A stretch of DNA of 10,799 bases from an uncultured Oribacterium sp. (GCA_900772695.1 CAAGRO010000252.1:1-10799), one strand, 5' to 3'; counted from the stretch's first letter, positions 1 through 7,756 are shown. The notes: generated from the letters alone by a model not told the origin. Numbers and translations: made by a program.

Positions 1-48
1 AGTACTGTGTTTCTGACGCCAGCCCTCCGGGGCCTCTCTACCACACGG

Positions 49-1092
49 TCACCTGAACTCCATCACATTATCCGGTGTCACCTTCTCGTACGGCAGCCGG
101 ATGTACTTGTCGCCGACGAGATGAAGATCACTCAGCGGCTCTTCGAGGGCCAGGTGGTGTGCCAGCTGAAAGATGGCCGCTGCCTGGCCTTCAGCGTCGT
201 TATAAATCGTCGCTTCGAGTTTCCCATCACGCACCGCAGCGAGCCCCGCCTCCGTACCATCGATACCAAAGATGAGCGGCCACTGCGCCTTCGGAAGATC
301 ACTCGCCTCGAAGGCATCGATCGCTCCGAGCGCCATCTCATCGTTGTTTGCGAGCACCAGCTCGATATCCTCCCCATACTGCCGGATGATTTTATCCATC
401 TGGGTTTTCGCCTGCGCACGGTTCCAGTTTGCGATCGCGTACGTGAGCCGATCCAGCTTCACACCGAGCTCCAGCATCCGATTAACGGAGCTTTCCGAGC
501 GGGCGATGGCATCCTGGTGGCCCGCTTCTCCCTCGAGCACGACATACTGGATCGCGCCGTCCCCGTTCCGGTCCACCGTACCACTCCGGATTGCGTCCGC
601 GGCCAGCTCCCCCTGCATCTTCCCGGAGACGAAGGCATCGGCCCCCACATAGAAGAGCTTTTCCCAACGCTGCAGATCATCCTCCACCAGCTCACGATTG
701 AAAAAGATGATCGGCACATCCGCATTCCGCGCCGCGTTGATGACCTCCGTCGGTGCCGTACGATCCACGAGATTCACGCAGATCACATCGAAATCCGCCG
801 CAATCATGTCGCGCACCTGCTCGTTCTGCTTCGTCTGGTTCTGCGACGCATTGTAGACCTCCAGCACGATATCCTGCTTTTCACTCGCCTTCGCGCTCAG
901 CACCTGATTGTTCAGATCCTGCATCAACGACGACACGAAGGCATCGTACTGATCATAGACTGACACGCCGATTTTGATCTTTCCATCGGTTTTTCTGGCC
1001 GGCAGCTTCTGCCGCGTACCACAGCCGCAGAGAAACAGCATCACAACCAGCATGACCATAACTGCACTCCTGCTCCGTTTTCTCTTCTTCAT
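49..1092 (-). CDS. MglB-like galactose/glucose-binding lipoprotein (second copy, sensor operon)
   Basis: This is an extracytoplasmic sugar-binding lipoprotein of the MglB (galactose/glucose-binding protein) family, 347 aa. The first residues MKKRKRSRS are basic, followed by a hydrophobic stretch and a lipobox ending LCGC, so the mature protein should be lipid-anchored outside the membrane. Compared with the E. coli protein from memory, every sugar contact is present: Asp and Phe in YDAF, Asn in NLVD, His/Asp/Arg in GHQDAIAR, Trp in ANWN, Asn in ANNDE, Asp in GIDG and Asn in YND. The calcium loop DRNGDGAIQ is also present. I chose the ATG at 1092 because GGGGAG lies 6 nt upstream. An in-frame ATG at 1116 adds 8 charged residues and has a poorer site. 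It is the last gene of the regulator/kinase cluster, 146 nt after the anchored binding protein, so it may feed the sensor or serve as an alternative binding protein for MglAC. Family is confident; role is inferred. Confidence 0.9.
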   Translation of the reverse strand: MKKRKRSRSAVMVMLVVMLFLCGCGTRQKLPARKTDGKIKIGVSVYDQYDAFVSSLMQDLNNQVLSAKASEKQDIVLEVYNASQNQTKQNEQVRDMIAADFDVICVNLVDRTAPTEVINAARNADVPIIFFNRELVEDDLQRWEKLFYVGADAFVSGKMQGELAADAIRSGTVDRNGDGAIQYVVLEGEAGHQDAIARSESSVNRMLELGVKLDRLTYAIANWNRAQAKTQMDKIIRQYGEDIELVLANNDEMALGAIDAFEASDLPKAQWPLIFGIDGTEAGLAAVRDGKLEATIYNDAEGQAAAIFQLAHHLALEEPLSDLHLVGDKYIRLPYEKVTPDNVMEFR

Positions 1093-1238
1093 ACGTTTCT
1101 CCCCGTCATTTTCCATGACAGTGCCACCACCATATCATCACCTGCTGTCTTCGATGGCATCGTGCCTCTCTGAACCTCGCATTTGCGCTCTGCTCCGATC
1201 CTGTCCCGTCCGACCGCAGCATCCAGCTGCACGCGCAC

Positions 1239-2216
1239 TCACTGCACGATCGGGAACAGGATCCGCTGATTCTCATCCCGGAACAGATTGTCCCGATGGA
1301 CAACATTGAAGCCCTGCTCCCGGTCCTCGAGCTCGAGCATCCGGTTCCGAAGCTTCGCCGACAGATCGGTGAGGCTCTGATAGCCGATACTGAATTCGTT
1401 CGGCAGGATCATCGAAGCGATGGTCCCGTTGTCGATGTAGTATGCCAGCTTCTCGCTGCAGCCGGCACCATAGAGGGACAGGTTCTCTGCCCCCGCCTCT
1501 GCCACATAATTCACGGCTGCCTCGAGGCTCGTATTATCGAGACCGATGACGACATCCGGCGTCTCCCGCTCCATCGAGCGCTTGAGCTCCTGCTCGAGAA
1601 AGCGGCTCTCTTCCACCGTCCAGACGATATCCGGCGCCTTCGCCTGTACGGCCTCAAGGAAGCCCTTCAGACGATCCTGCATCGCATACTGCTGCTGGTT
1701 TCCGGCGATGATGCCGATCTTCATCCCCTTCAGCCGGTCGCCGACATCGATCACGAGTTCATTGCCGATGGCCCGTCCGACCTCGACATTATCCGTCATC
1801 ACCGTCGCATAGTTTCCGGAGATATCGGCATCCGCATCCACATTCGTGATGATAAACTCCACCGGCACCCGGGAGATGATGTTCCGCACGATTTCCGCGG
1901 TGCCCATGCTGAGGCAGAAATCCGTGATGATGCCATCTGCGCCCTCTGCGATTTCCTGGTTGATCAGCGTGGTCTGTGTAAATACATCATCGATATAGTC
2001 GGTATACACGTAGCTCAGGTCAATGTTGTTGTCCTTTGCCGCCTGTGTGAGCCCTGCCTTCAGTGGCACCCAGCGGTCCTGGGAGGAATCACTCACGATC
2101 ACGGACACCTGGTAGCGCTTCTCGCCGGTGCCCCGTACAAGCATCACCGTACAGAACAGGATGGTGACCACCAGCCCGGCGATGATCGGCCATAAGAAGC
2201 CACGATCCTCATGCAT
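1239..2216 (-). CDS. membrane-anchored sugar-binding protein, probable co-sensor of the adjacent histidine kinase
   Basis: This 325-aa protein is a periplasmic-binding-protein-like domain (type I, Peripla_BP_4 style) held by one uncleaved N-terminal helix. Residues about 8-28 (FLWPIIAGLVVTILFCTVML) are hydrophobic and end in VRGTGEKR with no lipobox cysteine, so it is a membrane anchor rather than a lipoprotein signal. The ligand-binding fold follows from about residue 35 (YQVSVIVSDSSQDRW), with EGADGIITD, TDNVEVGRAIGNEL, MKIGIIAGNQQQYAMQDRLKGF and PDVVIGLDN as typical family stretches. Its start overlaps the end of the kinase gene by 8 nt, with a GGAGGAG site just before it, which indicates translational coupling. 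Such an anchored binding protein next to a LytS/YesM kinase and YesN regulator matches XylFII of clostridia, which presents xylose to its kinase. The sugar here is unknown; the mgl neighbours suggest galactose or glucose. The co-sensor role is inferred. Confidence 0.85.
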   Translation of the reverse strand: MHEDRGFLWPIIAGLVVTILFCTVMLVRGTGEKRYQVSVIVSDSSQDRWVPLKAGLTQAAKDNNIDLSYVYTDYIDDVFTQTTLINQEIAEGADGIITDFCLSMGTAEIVRNIISRVPVEFIITNVDADADISGNYATVMTDNVEVGRAIGNELVIDVGDRLKGMKIGIIAGNQQQYAMQDRLKGFLEAVQAKAPDIVWTVEESRFLEQELKRSMERETPDVVIGLDNTSLEAAVNYVAEAGAENLSLYGAGCSEKLAYYIDNGTIASMILPNEFSIGYQSLTDLSAKLRNRMLELEDREQGFNVVHRDNLFRDENQRILFPIVQ

Positions 2217-4380
2217 GCTGATCTCCTCCTTCCTTTCCGTTCAGATCATCTGCATCCGAACGCTCTGTAAGCGGCATTTCCTCGTCCTGGTCTCTTTTAT
2301 CCAGATCCCTCCGATCGAAAGCCCTGCGATCGGCCAGCTGTTTATCCGATGCCTTCCGCTCTGAGGCCGTCGCCGTGTAGTGACCGCTCTCCAGCAGCTT
2401 CTGGTTCTCCGGCGTATCCGGGATCGCCGGCATATGAATCGTGATCGTCGTGCCCTCATCCGGCTCGGAGACGGCCATCAGTCCGTACTGCGGACCGAAG
2501 CGCAGGCGAATTCGATTGTGTACATTCACGAGACCGACACCGGAGCCGTGCTTCGGTACCCGGCTTCTCGATTCTTCATCGTCCTTCAGCAGGTTTTCAC
2601 ATATCTCCGGCGGCATCCCATAGCCATTGTCACTCACTGCGATATAGAGATCGCCGGTCGACATCGCCTGAATCATCTGACGATTGACATGGCCGCCGGC
2701 ATTGGCCTCTGCCGCTTCCGGACGCCGGTTCTTCCGGGCGTCCGCGGTCGACACGGCTTCTGGAAGCGCATTCTCCGCCGCAGCGTCCCGTGCTGCTTTC
2801 TCCGTTTTTACACTCGCTTCACCCGCCGCATACGGAATCATCCAGCCGTGGATACGGATCTCGGCATCATCATCCGGATCCATATCGCCGACGCCGTAAT
2901 AGATGGCATTCTCGAGGATCGGCTGGATGATGAGCTTGACACTGAGGTAGTCCCGGATCTTCTCATCGATGTCGAAGACCACCGAGAAATTATTCTTATA
3001 GCGCACCTTTTGGATATTCATGTAGTTCTCCGCATGCCGGAGCTCCTGTGTGATCGGGATGATGTTCTTTCCACGACTCAGACTGATGCGGAAGAGGCTC
3101 GCAAGCTGTGTTACCATGAAGACCGCATCCCGGTTGTGCTCCCCCTCGATCATCCAGACGATGGAATCGAGCGTATTATAGAGGAAGTGCGGATTGATCT
3201 GCGACTGCAGCGCATCCATCTCCGACTTCCGCTTCTCCTCCTGCTCGACGACGATGTCATCCATCAGCTGATTGATCCGTGTCATGGAGCTTCGCAGGGT
3301 CCGGCCGAGATGCTCGACCTCCTCGGAGCCGCCCACATAGATGTCCTCCGGCACGACGTCGCCATCCTCCATCCGCTTGATGGAGCGGTTCAGGAGGTTC
3401 AGCGGGAGGGAAATCTGTCGTGACACGATCTGATTCACGAAAATCATGACGAGGAGGGAGATCGACACCAGCAGGATCACGACGAAGCGAAGGCTCTCGC
3501 CATCGACGCCGTAGGCACTGGCCGGAATCACGGCGATCATCTTCCATCCGGTATAGGACACCGAATTCAGAATCACCTGCCGACGTGTACCGAGATAGAG
3601 CTCCGAATACTGTCCATCCTGGTGGTGTGCCTCGTTGATGTTATTCTCTGTGATGATCCCGTAGTTCAGCTGCATCTGCTTCGGATGGTAGATGATGCTG
3701 CCGCTGGAATCCGTCAGATAGATATACTGTCCGCTGGAATCCCGGTTGATCCGCTCCATCATACGATCGATGGTGGCGTAGTTCATATCGACGAGCAGTA
3801 CGCCCATGGTCGGGGTTCCATTTTCATAGATTTCGACGGCTCGGCTCAGAGAGATGACCCAGCGATAGCGGCAGGCCGGATCCAGAAAGAGATTTTCGAC
3901 ATGTGGGGTGGAGAAATGCAGATTATCGGTCTTTCGCAGTGCATCGGTAAACCAGCTCTGCGTCGTCACATCGAGATCGTCCTTCAGTGTGGCGATCGGA
4001 GACGCCGAAATCAGGCGGCCATCCGCCGTAAACAGCGCCATGCTGACGAGGTTCTCGAGATGCGCCTCATAGATGAGGTCCATCTCACGATCGATGCTGT
4101 CCGTACTGAGGTCTGCATTTTTGATGACATTGTAGTAGACCGCATCAGAGATACGGCGCATATTGGCGAGGTAATCCTCGAGGTTGACGACGGACTGCTG
4201 CACGATCTGCTCGGTGGATTCCACGGAGCTCGTCCGCATACGGCGCGCGAACAGCTGATAAAGCACCAGCCCCAGGATCATGAGCAGCACGAAGGAGATG
4301 ATGGTGAAGGCCATCAGAATCGTTCCCTGGATGGTGTGAGGCAAAAAACTCCGCTTCGCCTTCTTGCGATTCTTGTTCAT
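2209..4380 (-). CDS. YesM/LytS-type sensor histidine kinase with an inserted segment in the ATPase domain
   Basis: This 723-aa membrane kinase autophosphorylates on histidine and should pass phosphate to the regulator encoded just upstream. In order: a cytoplasmic basic tip, a membrane helix at about 17-43, an extracytoplasmic Cache-like sensor at about 44-295, a second helix at about 298-318, a HAMP linker at about 320-372, a His_kinase domain with INPHFLYN (phosphoacceptor His398), and an HATPase domain with QPILENA (Asn491), DNGYGM (584-589) and GSGVGLVNVHNR (from 612). Two things are odd. About 65 residues (roughly 512-576, rich in Ala, Glu, Arg and Lys) are inserted between the N box and the DNGYG box. 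The C-terminus also carries a charged tail of about 70 residues (about 652-723) past the fold. The start is supported by AGGAGA 5 nt upstream. It lies 19 nt after the regulator gene and overlaps the next gene by 8 nt, so all three are co-transcribed. Kinase identity is certain; the stimulus is inferred. Confidence 0.95.
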   Translation of the reverse strand: MNKNRKKAKRSFLPHTIQGTILMAFTIISFVLLMILGLVLYQLFARRMRTSSVESTEQIVQQSVVNLEDYLANMRRISDAVYYNVIKNADLSTDSIDREMDLIYEAHLENLVSMALFTADGRLISASPIATLKDDLDVTTQSWFTDALRKTDNLHFSTPHVENLFLDPACRYRWVISLSRAVEIYENGTPTMGVLLVDMNYATIDRMMERINRDSSGQYIYLTDSSGSIIYHPKQMQLNYGIITENNINEAHHQDGQYSELYLGTRRQVILNSVSYTGWKMIAVIPASAYGVDGESLRFVVILLVSISLLVMIFVNQIVSRQISLPLNLLNRSIKRMEDGDVVPEDIYVGGSEEVEHLGRTLRSSMTRINQLMDDIVVEQEEKRKSEMDALQSQINPHFLYNTLDSIVWMIEGEHNRDAVFMVTQLASLFRISLSRGKNIIPITQELRHAENYMNIQKVRYKNNFSVVFDIDEKIRDYLSVKLIIQPILENAIYYGVGDMDPDDDAEIRIHGWMIPYAAGEASVKTEKAARDAAAENALPEAVSTADARKNRRPEAAEANAGGHVNRQMIQAMSTGDLYIAVSDNGYGMPPEICENLLKDDEESRSRVPKHGSGVGLVNVHNRIRLRFGPQYGLMAVSEPDEGTTITIHMPAIPDTPENQKLLESGHYTATASERKASDKQLADRRAFDRRDLDKRDQDEEMPLTERSDADDLNGKEGGDQHA

Positions 4381-4399
4381 AGGTATCTCCTATGCGTCA

Positions 4400-6031
4400 T
4401 CAGACAGACGCGGTGCCGGCATGCTGCTGTGCCTTATACTTCGACGGTGATACGCCGAATTTCTTTTTAAATGCATAGCTGAAGTAGTTCGGATCACTGT
4501 AGCCGACCGCTTCAGCGATCACATAGGTTTTCTCATTTTCATCGAGCAGCATGTGGACGGCCCGATCCATACGGATATCCGTAAGGTAATTGATGAAGGT
4601 CTTGCCCGTTTCACGCTTGAAGACGGTCGAGAAATACGCCGCACTGATGCCGAGAAAATCACAGATGTTCTCGACACTCAGATCCTTATCGCTGTAATGC
4701 TCGTGCACATACGCCTCTGCCTTCGCTACGAAGGTACGCGTGCTGTCGCTGCGCGATACCCGGAGAAGCGCCTGCATCTTATGCGCGCTTTCCTTCATCC
4801 ATGCGTTGAGGGCCTGCAGATCGAAGTGCTGTATCTTCTGAAAAAGATCCTCATCCTTTCCAAACACCTCTTCCATCGACAGATGGTTCGCATTTACGAA
4901 ACGATGGCCCTCGGTCACCAGCTCCATCACGAAGAAGCGATACGCCTGCAGCGACGGGTTGACCGGTGCCTCCGTGTTCAGGAAATGGTCGATCTGACGG
5001 TCGACTTCTTCCGGCGTACTCAGCTTGATGGCTTTAAATACCGGGTACAGGCGGTCATCATTGTCCTCCGACGCACTCTCCGCCGGCACCTCCTTCTGGG
5101 ACTCCGGCGCCACCTCCATGATGTTGATCGCCTGTCCGCGCCCATAGATGACGCGGTAGGAAACCGCCTCCCGGGCACTCTCGTAGGCCTCCGGCAGGTT
5201 CAGAAGATGATTGACCGCTCGACCGATACCGGCGGTGATGGTCGCGTTCGACACATGCTTACTGAGACGACACAGCACCTGACAGTCATCCGTCAGCTTC
5301 GTCAGCGCCCCCGGCTGCTCGAACTGCACGATCATCACCGTATCGCCGAGGTAGGTGAAGAAGCGCGCATGCCACTTCTGATCGAGGTGCTCCTCCCAGA
5401 GACGGCGCACCGACATCGTGATCAGCAGCGGATTGATGCCCTCCGGTGCGAGTGAAACGCTGTTGTGCAGGATCACCACACCGAAGTACGGACCGTCGAG
5501 GCTGATCTGGTAGTCCATCATATCGCGACTGAGCGAGTTCGCCGGCTCGCGTCCCTCGATGAGCGCCGTGCAGAAATTTTCCTGCAGGATCGGCAGACTC
5601 TCCATGTAATAGTTTTTCAGCATGTTGATGTTCTGCTTCTCGTCGAACTCCTGATCGAGCGATGCATGGATGCGCTCGAACACCGCAGAGAGCTCATCCG
5701 CATCGATCGGCTTCAGTATGTACTCCTCCGCCTCCAGACGGATGGCCTCCTTCGCATACTCGAACTGGTCGAAGCCGGAGAAGATGATGATCTTGATGGT
5801 CGGATACTGCTCCTTGAGACGCCGGCTGAGCTCGAGTCCATCCATGAACGGCATCTTGATGTCCGTCATGACGACGTCCGGCTGCTCCTCCTCGGCCATC
5901 TCCAGCGCCTCCAGCCCGTTGTGGGCATAGCCCTGCACCGTGAAGCCGAGCTTCTCCCAGTCCATCTTTCGGATGATCACCTGGATGACATCCTCCTCAT
6001 CATCCACCAGCATCACTCTGTACTTGTTCAA
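4400..6031 (-). CDS. YesN-type response regulator, receiver plus AraC-type DNA-binding domain
   Basis: This 543-aa cytoplasmic transcription regulator has an N-terminal receiver (about 3-122) with acidic pocket DDEED at 10-14, phosphoacceptor Asp57 in MTDIKMP, Ser85 in FSGFD and Lys107 in LKPID. A long middle region (about 130-430) is typical of YesN-class proteins. It ends in a double helix-turn-helix AraC domain (about 434-533) with SVENICDFLGISAAYFSTVFK and the family signature GYSDPNYFSYAFKKKFGVSPSKY. The start codon is TTG at 6031: GGGAGG lies 6 nt upstream, and the next in-frame Met (residue 7) would cut into the first beta strand of the receiver. It is the first gene of the regulator-kinase-binding protein set and pairs with the kinase 19 nt downstream. 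The likely target is the neighbouring mgl operon and perhaps its own, by analogy with YesN control of the xylose ABC transporter in clostridia. No operator could be identified. Confidence 0.95.
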   Translation of the reverse strand: MNKYRVMLVDDEEDVIQVIIRKMDWEKLGFTVQGYAHNGLEALEMAEEEQPDVVMTDIKMPFMDGLELSRRLKEQYPTIKIIIFSGFDQFEYAKEAIRLEAEEYILKPIDADELSAVFERIHASLDQEFDEKQNINMLKNYYMESLPILQENFCTALIEGREPANSLSRDMMDYQISLDGPYFGVVILHNSVSLAPEGINPLLITMSVRRLWEEHLDQKWHARFFTYLGDTVMIVQFEQPGALTKLTDDCQVLCRLSKHVSNATITAGIGRAVNHLLNLPEAYESAREAVSYRVIYGRGQAINIMEVAPESQKEVPAESASEDNDDRLYPVFKAIKLSTPEEVDRQIDHFLNTEAPVNPSLQAYRFFVMELVTEGHRFVNANHLSMEEVFGKDEDLFQKIQHFDLQALNAWMKESAHKMQALLRVSRSDSTRTFVAKAEAYVHEHYSDKDLSVENICDFLGISAAYFSTVFKRETGKTFINYLTDIRMDRAVHMLLDENEKTYVIAEAVGYSDPNYFSYAFKKKFGVSPSKYKAQQHAGTASV

Positions 6032-6043
6032 TGTAGACCTCCC
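6029..6043 (-). promoter_or_regulatory. ribosome binding site and TTG start of the response regulator
   Basis: On the minus strand GGGAGG (6043-6038) is followed by six bases, TCTACA, and then TTG (6031-6029). The complementarity and spacing are good, and no ATG or GTG in this frame leaves the receiver fold intact, so TTG is taken as the true start. Confidence 0.8.
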
Positions 6044-6152
6044 TCTGCCATCACATCATCTCCGCATCCCGGAAAGCACATACCCTCCCGTCTGCGGCCG
6101 AAACATACCGGCCTGAAGCTGCGCTGCGTCTAAACGTCACGAGCCGCTGTGC

Positions 6153-6551
6153 TCAGTCCTCTACCTTCTGATGATGGTCGAGATTTCCGTACTTATCTTC
6201 AATTTTCTTAAAACGGTAGAAGGTCACGGCGATGGACAGGATCATAAACAGAAGCCCCATCAGCCCATCATACTGACTCACCACCTCCATCACGAAGATG
6301 CAGGCACCGAACATCAGCACGAGGACGCCCATCTCACGGGTATACGGCAGCAGATTCTCCTCCTTCACCTTTCCCCACTCCTTCGGACGGATAAAATCCG
6401 GATCGTGGAAAACAAGCAGCTTCACGGCACAGTAGATCACCAGCACACCGAGTACGAGCTGTACACCATGCTGGCTGAGGAAAAAGGCGACCGGATCGTT
6501 CGTCACCGGATCCGACGCGGTCTGTGCAAGCAGTGTCATGTTATATGTCAT
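6153..6551 (-). CDS. small membrane protein with three predicted helices, family not recognised
   Basis: I do not recognise this 132-aa protein. It has a short polar N-terminus, three hydrophobic segments at about 29-48, 73-92 and 95-113, and a charged loop between the first two (HDPDFIRPKEWGKVKEENLLPYTRE). The C-terminal tail is charged (FKKIEDKYGNLDHHQKVED), probably cytoplasmic. There is no signal-peptide cleavage site or catalytic motif that I can see. The start is supported by AGAGAGG five bases upstream of the ATG. The gene sits alone between the terminator of the mgl operon and the regulator/kinase operon, with 121 nt to the regulator start and no clear intrinsic terminator in that gap, so it may be the promoter-proximal gene of the sensing operon. 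Its position suggests a link to sugar sensing or transport, but that is only inference from neighbourhood. It reads as a real gene because codon choice, length and ribosome site are all in order. Confidence 0.75.
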   Translation of the reverse strand: MTYNMTLLAQTASDPVTNDPVAFFLSQHGVQLVLGVLVIYCAVKLLVFHDPDFIRPKEWGKVKEENLLPYTREMGVLVLMFGACIFVMEVVSQYDGLMGLLFMILSIAVTFYRFKKIEDKYGNLDHHQKVED

Positions 6552-6580
6552 AGAAACCTCTCTTTAACTGTGTTGGGTCG

Positions 6581-6651
6581 TGGGGCAGACCCCCGGACAT
6601 TTATCTTAAGAAAATCTTCATGGGGTCAGACCCCCTTACGAAATTCTTAAG
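6581..6651. repeat. two imperfect direct repeats, each carrying a GGGG-CAGA-CCCC palindrome
   Basis: Two copies, 6581-6610 and 6621-6651 (period 40), share TGGGG(T)CAGACCCCC, then several variable bases, a T/A-rich patch and CTTAAG at the end. The second copy contains a perfect 6-bp-arm palindrome GGGGTC-A-GACCCC (6622-6634). The first lacks one T, so its arms are shorter (GGGG/CCCC). They occupy the gap between the mgl terminator and the small membrane-protein gene, where the promoter of the sensing operon would be expected. They could be operator sites or a REP-like genomic repeat. Confidence 0.65.
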
Positions 6652-6659
6652 GTCGATAC

Positions 6660-6689
6660 AAAAATGGACTGTGGCATGCGCCACAGCCC
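6660..6689 (-). terminator. intrinsic terminator of the mgl operon
   Basis: Read on the minus strand, 32 nt past the mglC stop, CTGTGGC and GCCACAG form a perfect 7-bp stem around GCAT, extended by GG/CC with one mismatch, and are followed by ATTTTT. This is a standard rho-independent terminator and ends the mglB-mglA-mglC transcript. Confidence 0.85.
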
Positions 6690-6720
6690 ATATTATAGAC
6701 GATAGAAATCGTTCGCTCAA

Positions 6721-7725
6721 TTACTTCTTCTGTACGTACTTTCTGATATCGAGAGAAATAGCGACGAAGATAACGATACCGATCGCGATGTACTGAGAGT
6801 TTGCATCGACACCGAGGAACTGAAGAGCGACCTTCAGGAGCTCGAGGACGGCAACACCGATGATGGCAGAGGAAACCTTACCACGACCACCGGTTACAGA
6901 TACACCACCGAGGGCGCAGGCTGCGATACCTTCCATCTCGTAGGAAAGACCTGTATTGATGGATGCACCACCAGCCTTTGCACCGAGCATGAAGCCTGCC
7001 ATCGCGAAGAATGCAGATGCCTTCGCATAGATCAGAACGAGTGTAAGCTTTACAGGAACACCGGCAACCTCTGCAGCCTGTGCATTGCCACCGATCGCAT
7101 ACATGTACTTACCATGACGGGTCATGTTGTAGATGAACCAGGTGATCGCTGCCATGGCGATGGCCATCCAGATCAGGAAGCTGAGGCCCAGGAAACGACC
7201 GGTAGAGAACTTGGTATAGCCGGTGATATATCCACCAAGCGGTGTAGCGCCGGTGTAGATCAGACCGAGACCATAGATGATCTCCATCATCGCCAGTGTG
7301 GAAATGAATGGAGGAACACTCAGATAAGCGATAAACCATCCGGTGATGGCACCGAAGCATCCGCAGATGATCATGACAATCAGCAGTACCAGGAACGGAT
7401 TCAGCGGTGTGATGTTTGCTAGGAAGCCTTCCTTAAAGAAACGGCCTGCATAATCCTGCTTCTGAAGAAGTGTACCGGCGATACATGCACCGAAGCCGAC
7501 CATACGTCCACCGGAAAGATCACATCCTCCGGTGATAACGCAGCCTGAAATACCGAGCGCGATAACCAGTCTGTAGGACATGTTTGCGAGGAGGTTCAGG
7601 AAGTTGTTGGCCGTTAAGAAGTTCTTCGTTGTTAATCCTGTGTAGATAACGAGGATGAACATAACGATGATAACACCGTTGTTAATGAGAAAATCCGTGA
7701 TTTTCTTTTTCTGTGACTTTTGCAT
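6721..7725 (-). CDS. mglC: galactose/methyl-galactoside ABC transporter permease MglC
   Basis: This 334-aa integral membrane subunit of the sugar ABC importer is predicted to form the transmembrane channel as a homodimer, taking sugar from MglB and driven by MglA. It belongs to the BPD_transp_2 (RbsC/MglC/XylH) family and has the family's usual length. The sequence shows a basic N-terminus (MQKSQKKK), hydrophobic segments from about residue 17 onward, and the conserved GGCDLSGGRMVGFGA early region (66-80). A cytoplasmic coupling stretch, AIGGNAQAAEVAGVPV (210-225), contacts the ATPase, and a late conserved block reads EMEGIAACALGGVSVTGGRG (263-282). A GGGG-containing ribosome site precedes the ATG and it starts 31 nt after the mglA stop, so it is co-transcribed. 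Its 3' end is followed by a clear terminator. Galactose or glucose is the expected substrate by homology; the sequence does not prove sugar specificity. Confidence 0.93.
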   Translation of the reverse strand: MQKSQKKKITDFLINNGVIIVMFILVIYTGLTTKNFLTANNFLNLLANMSYRLVIALGISGCVITGGCDLSGGRMVGFGACIAGTLLQKQDYAGRFFKEGFLANITPLNPFLVLLIVMIICGCFGAITGWFIAYLSVPPFISTLAMMEIIYGLGLIYTGATPLGGYITGYTKFSTGRFLGLSFLIWMAIAMAAITWFIYNMTRHGKYMYAIGGNAQAAEVAGVPVKLTLVLIYAKASAFFAMAGFMLGAKAGGASINTGLSYEMEGIAACALGGVSVTGGRGKVSSAIIGVAVLELLKVALQFLGVDANSQYIAIGIVIFVAISLDIRKYVQKK

Positions 7726-7756
7726 TTTATTTCCCCTTTATTCTATCGAATCAGAA

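Noticed and set aside
1093..1116. Earlier ATG at 1116 as start of the second MglB-like lipoprotein
   Set aside because: It would add MENDGEKR before an otherwise typical lipoprotein signal, and the best Shine-Dalgarno site (GGGGAG) lies between it and the ATG at 1092, correctly spaced for the latter.
1296..2195. Long open frame on the plus strand opposite the anchored binding protein
   Set aside because: It lies antisense to a gene with clear family motifs, is rich in His, Arg, Asp and Ile in the way mirror frames are, and has no recognisable domain. The same holds for the other long plus-strand frames opposite the kinase, regulator, mglA and mglB (for example 7655-8926 and 9319-10401).
6096..6113. 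Hairpin GGCCG/CGGCC between the small membrane-protein gene and the regulator
   Set aside because: The stem is only 5 bp with an 8-nt loop and no T run, so I do not call a terminator; the two genes may be co-transcribed.
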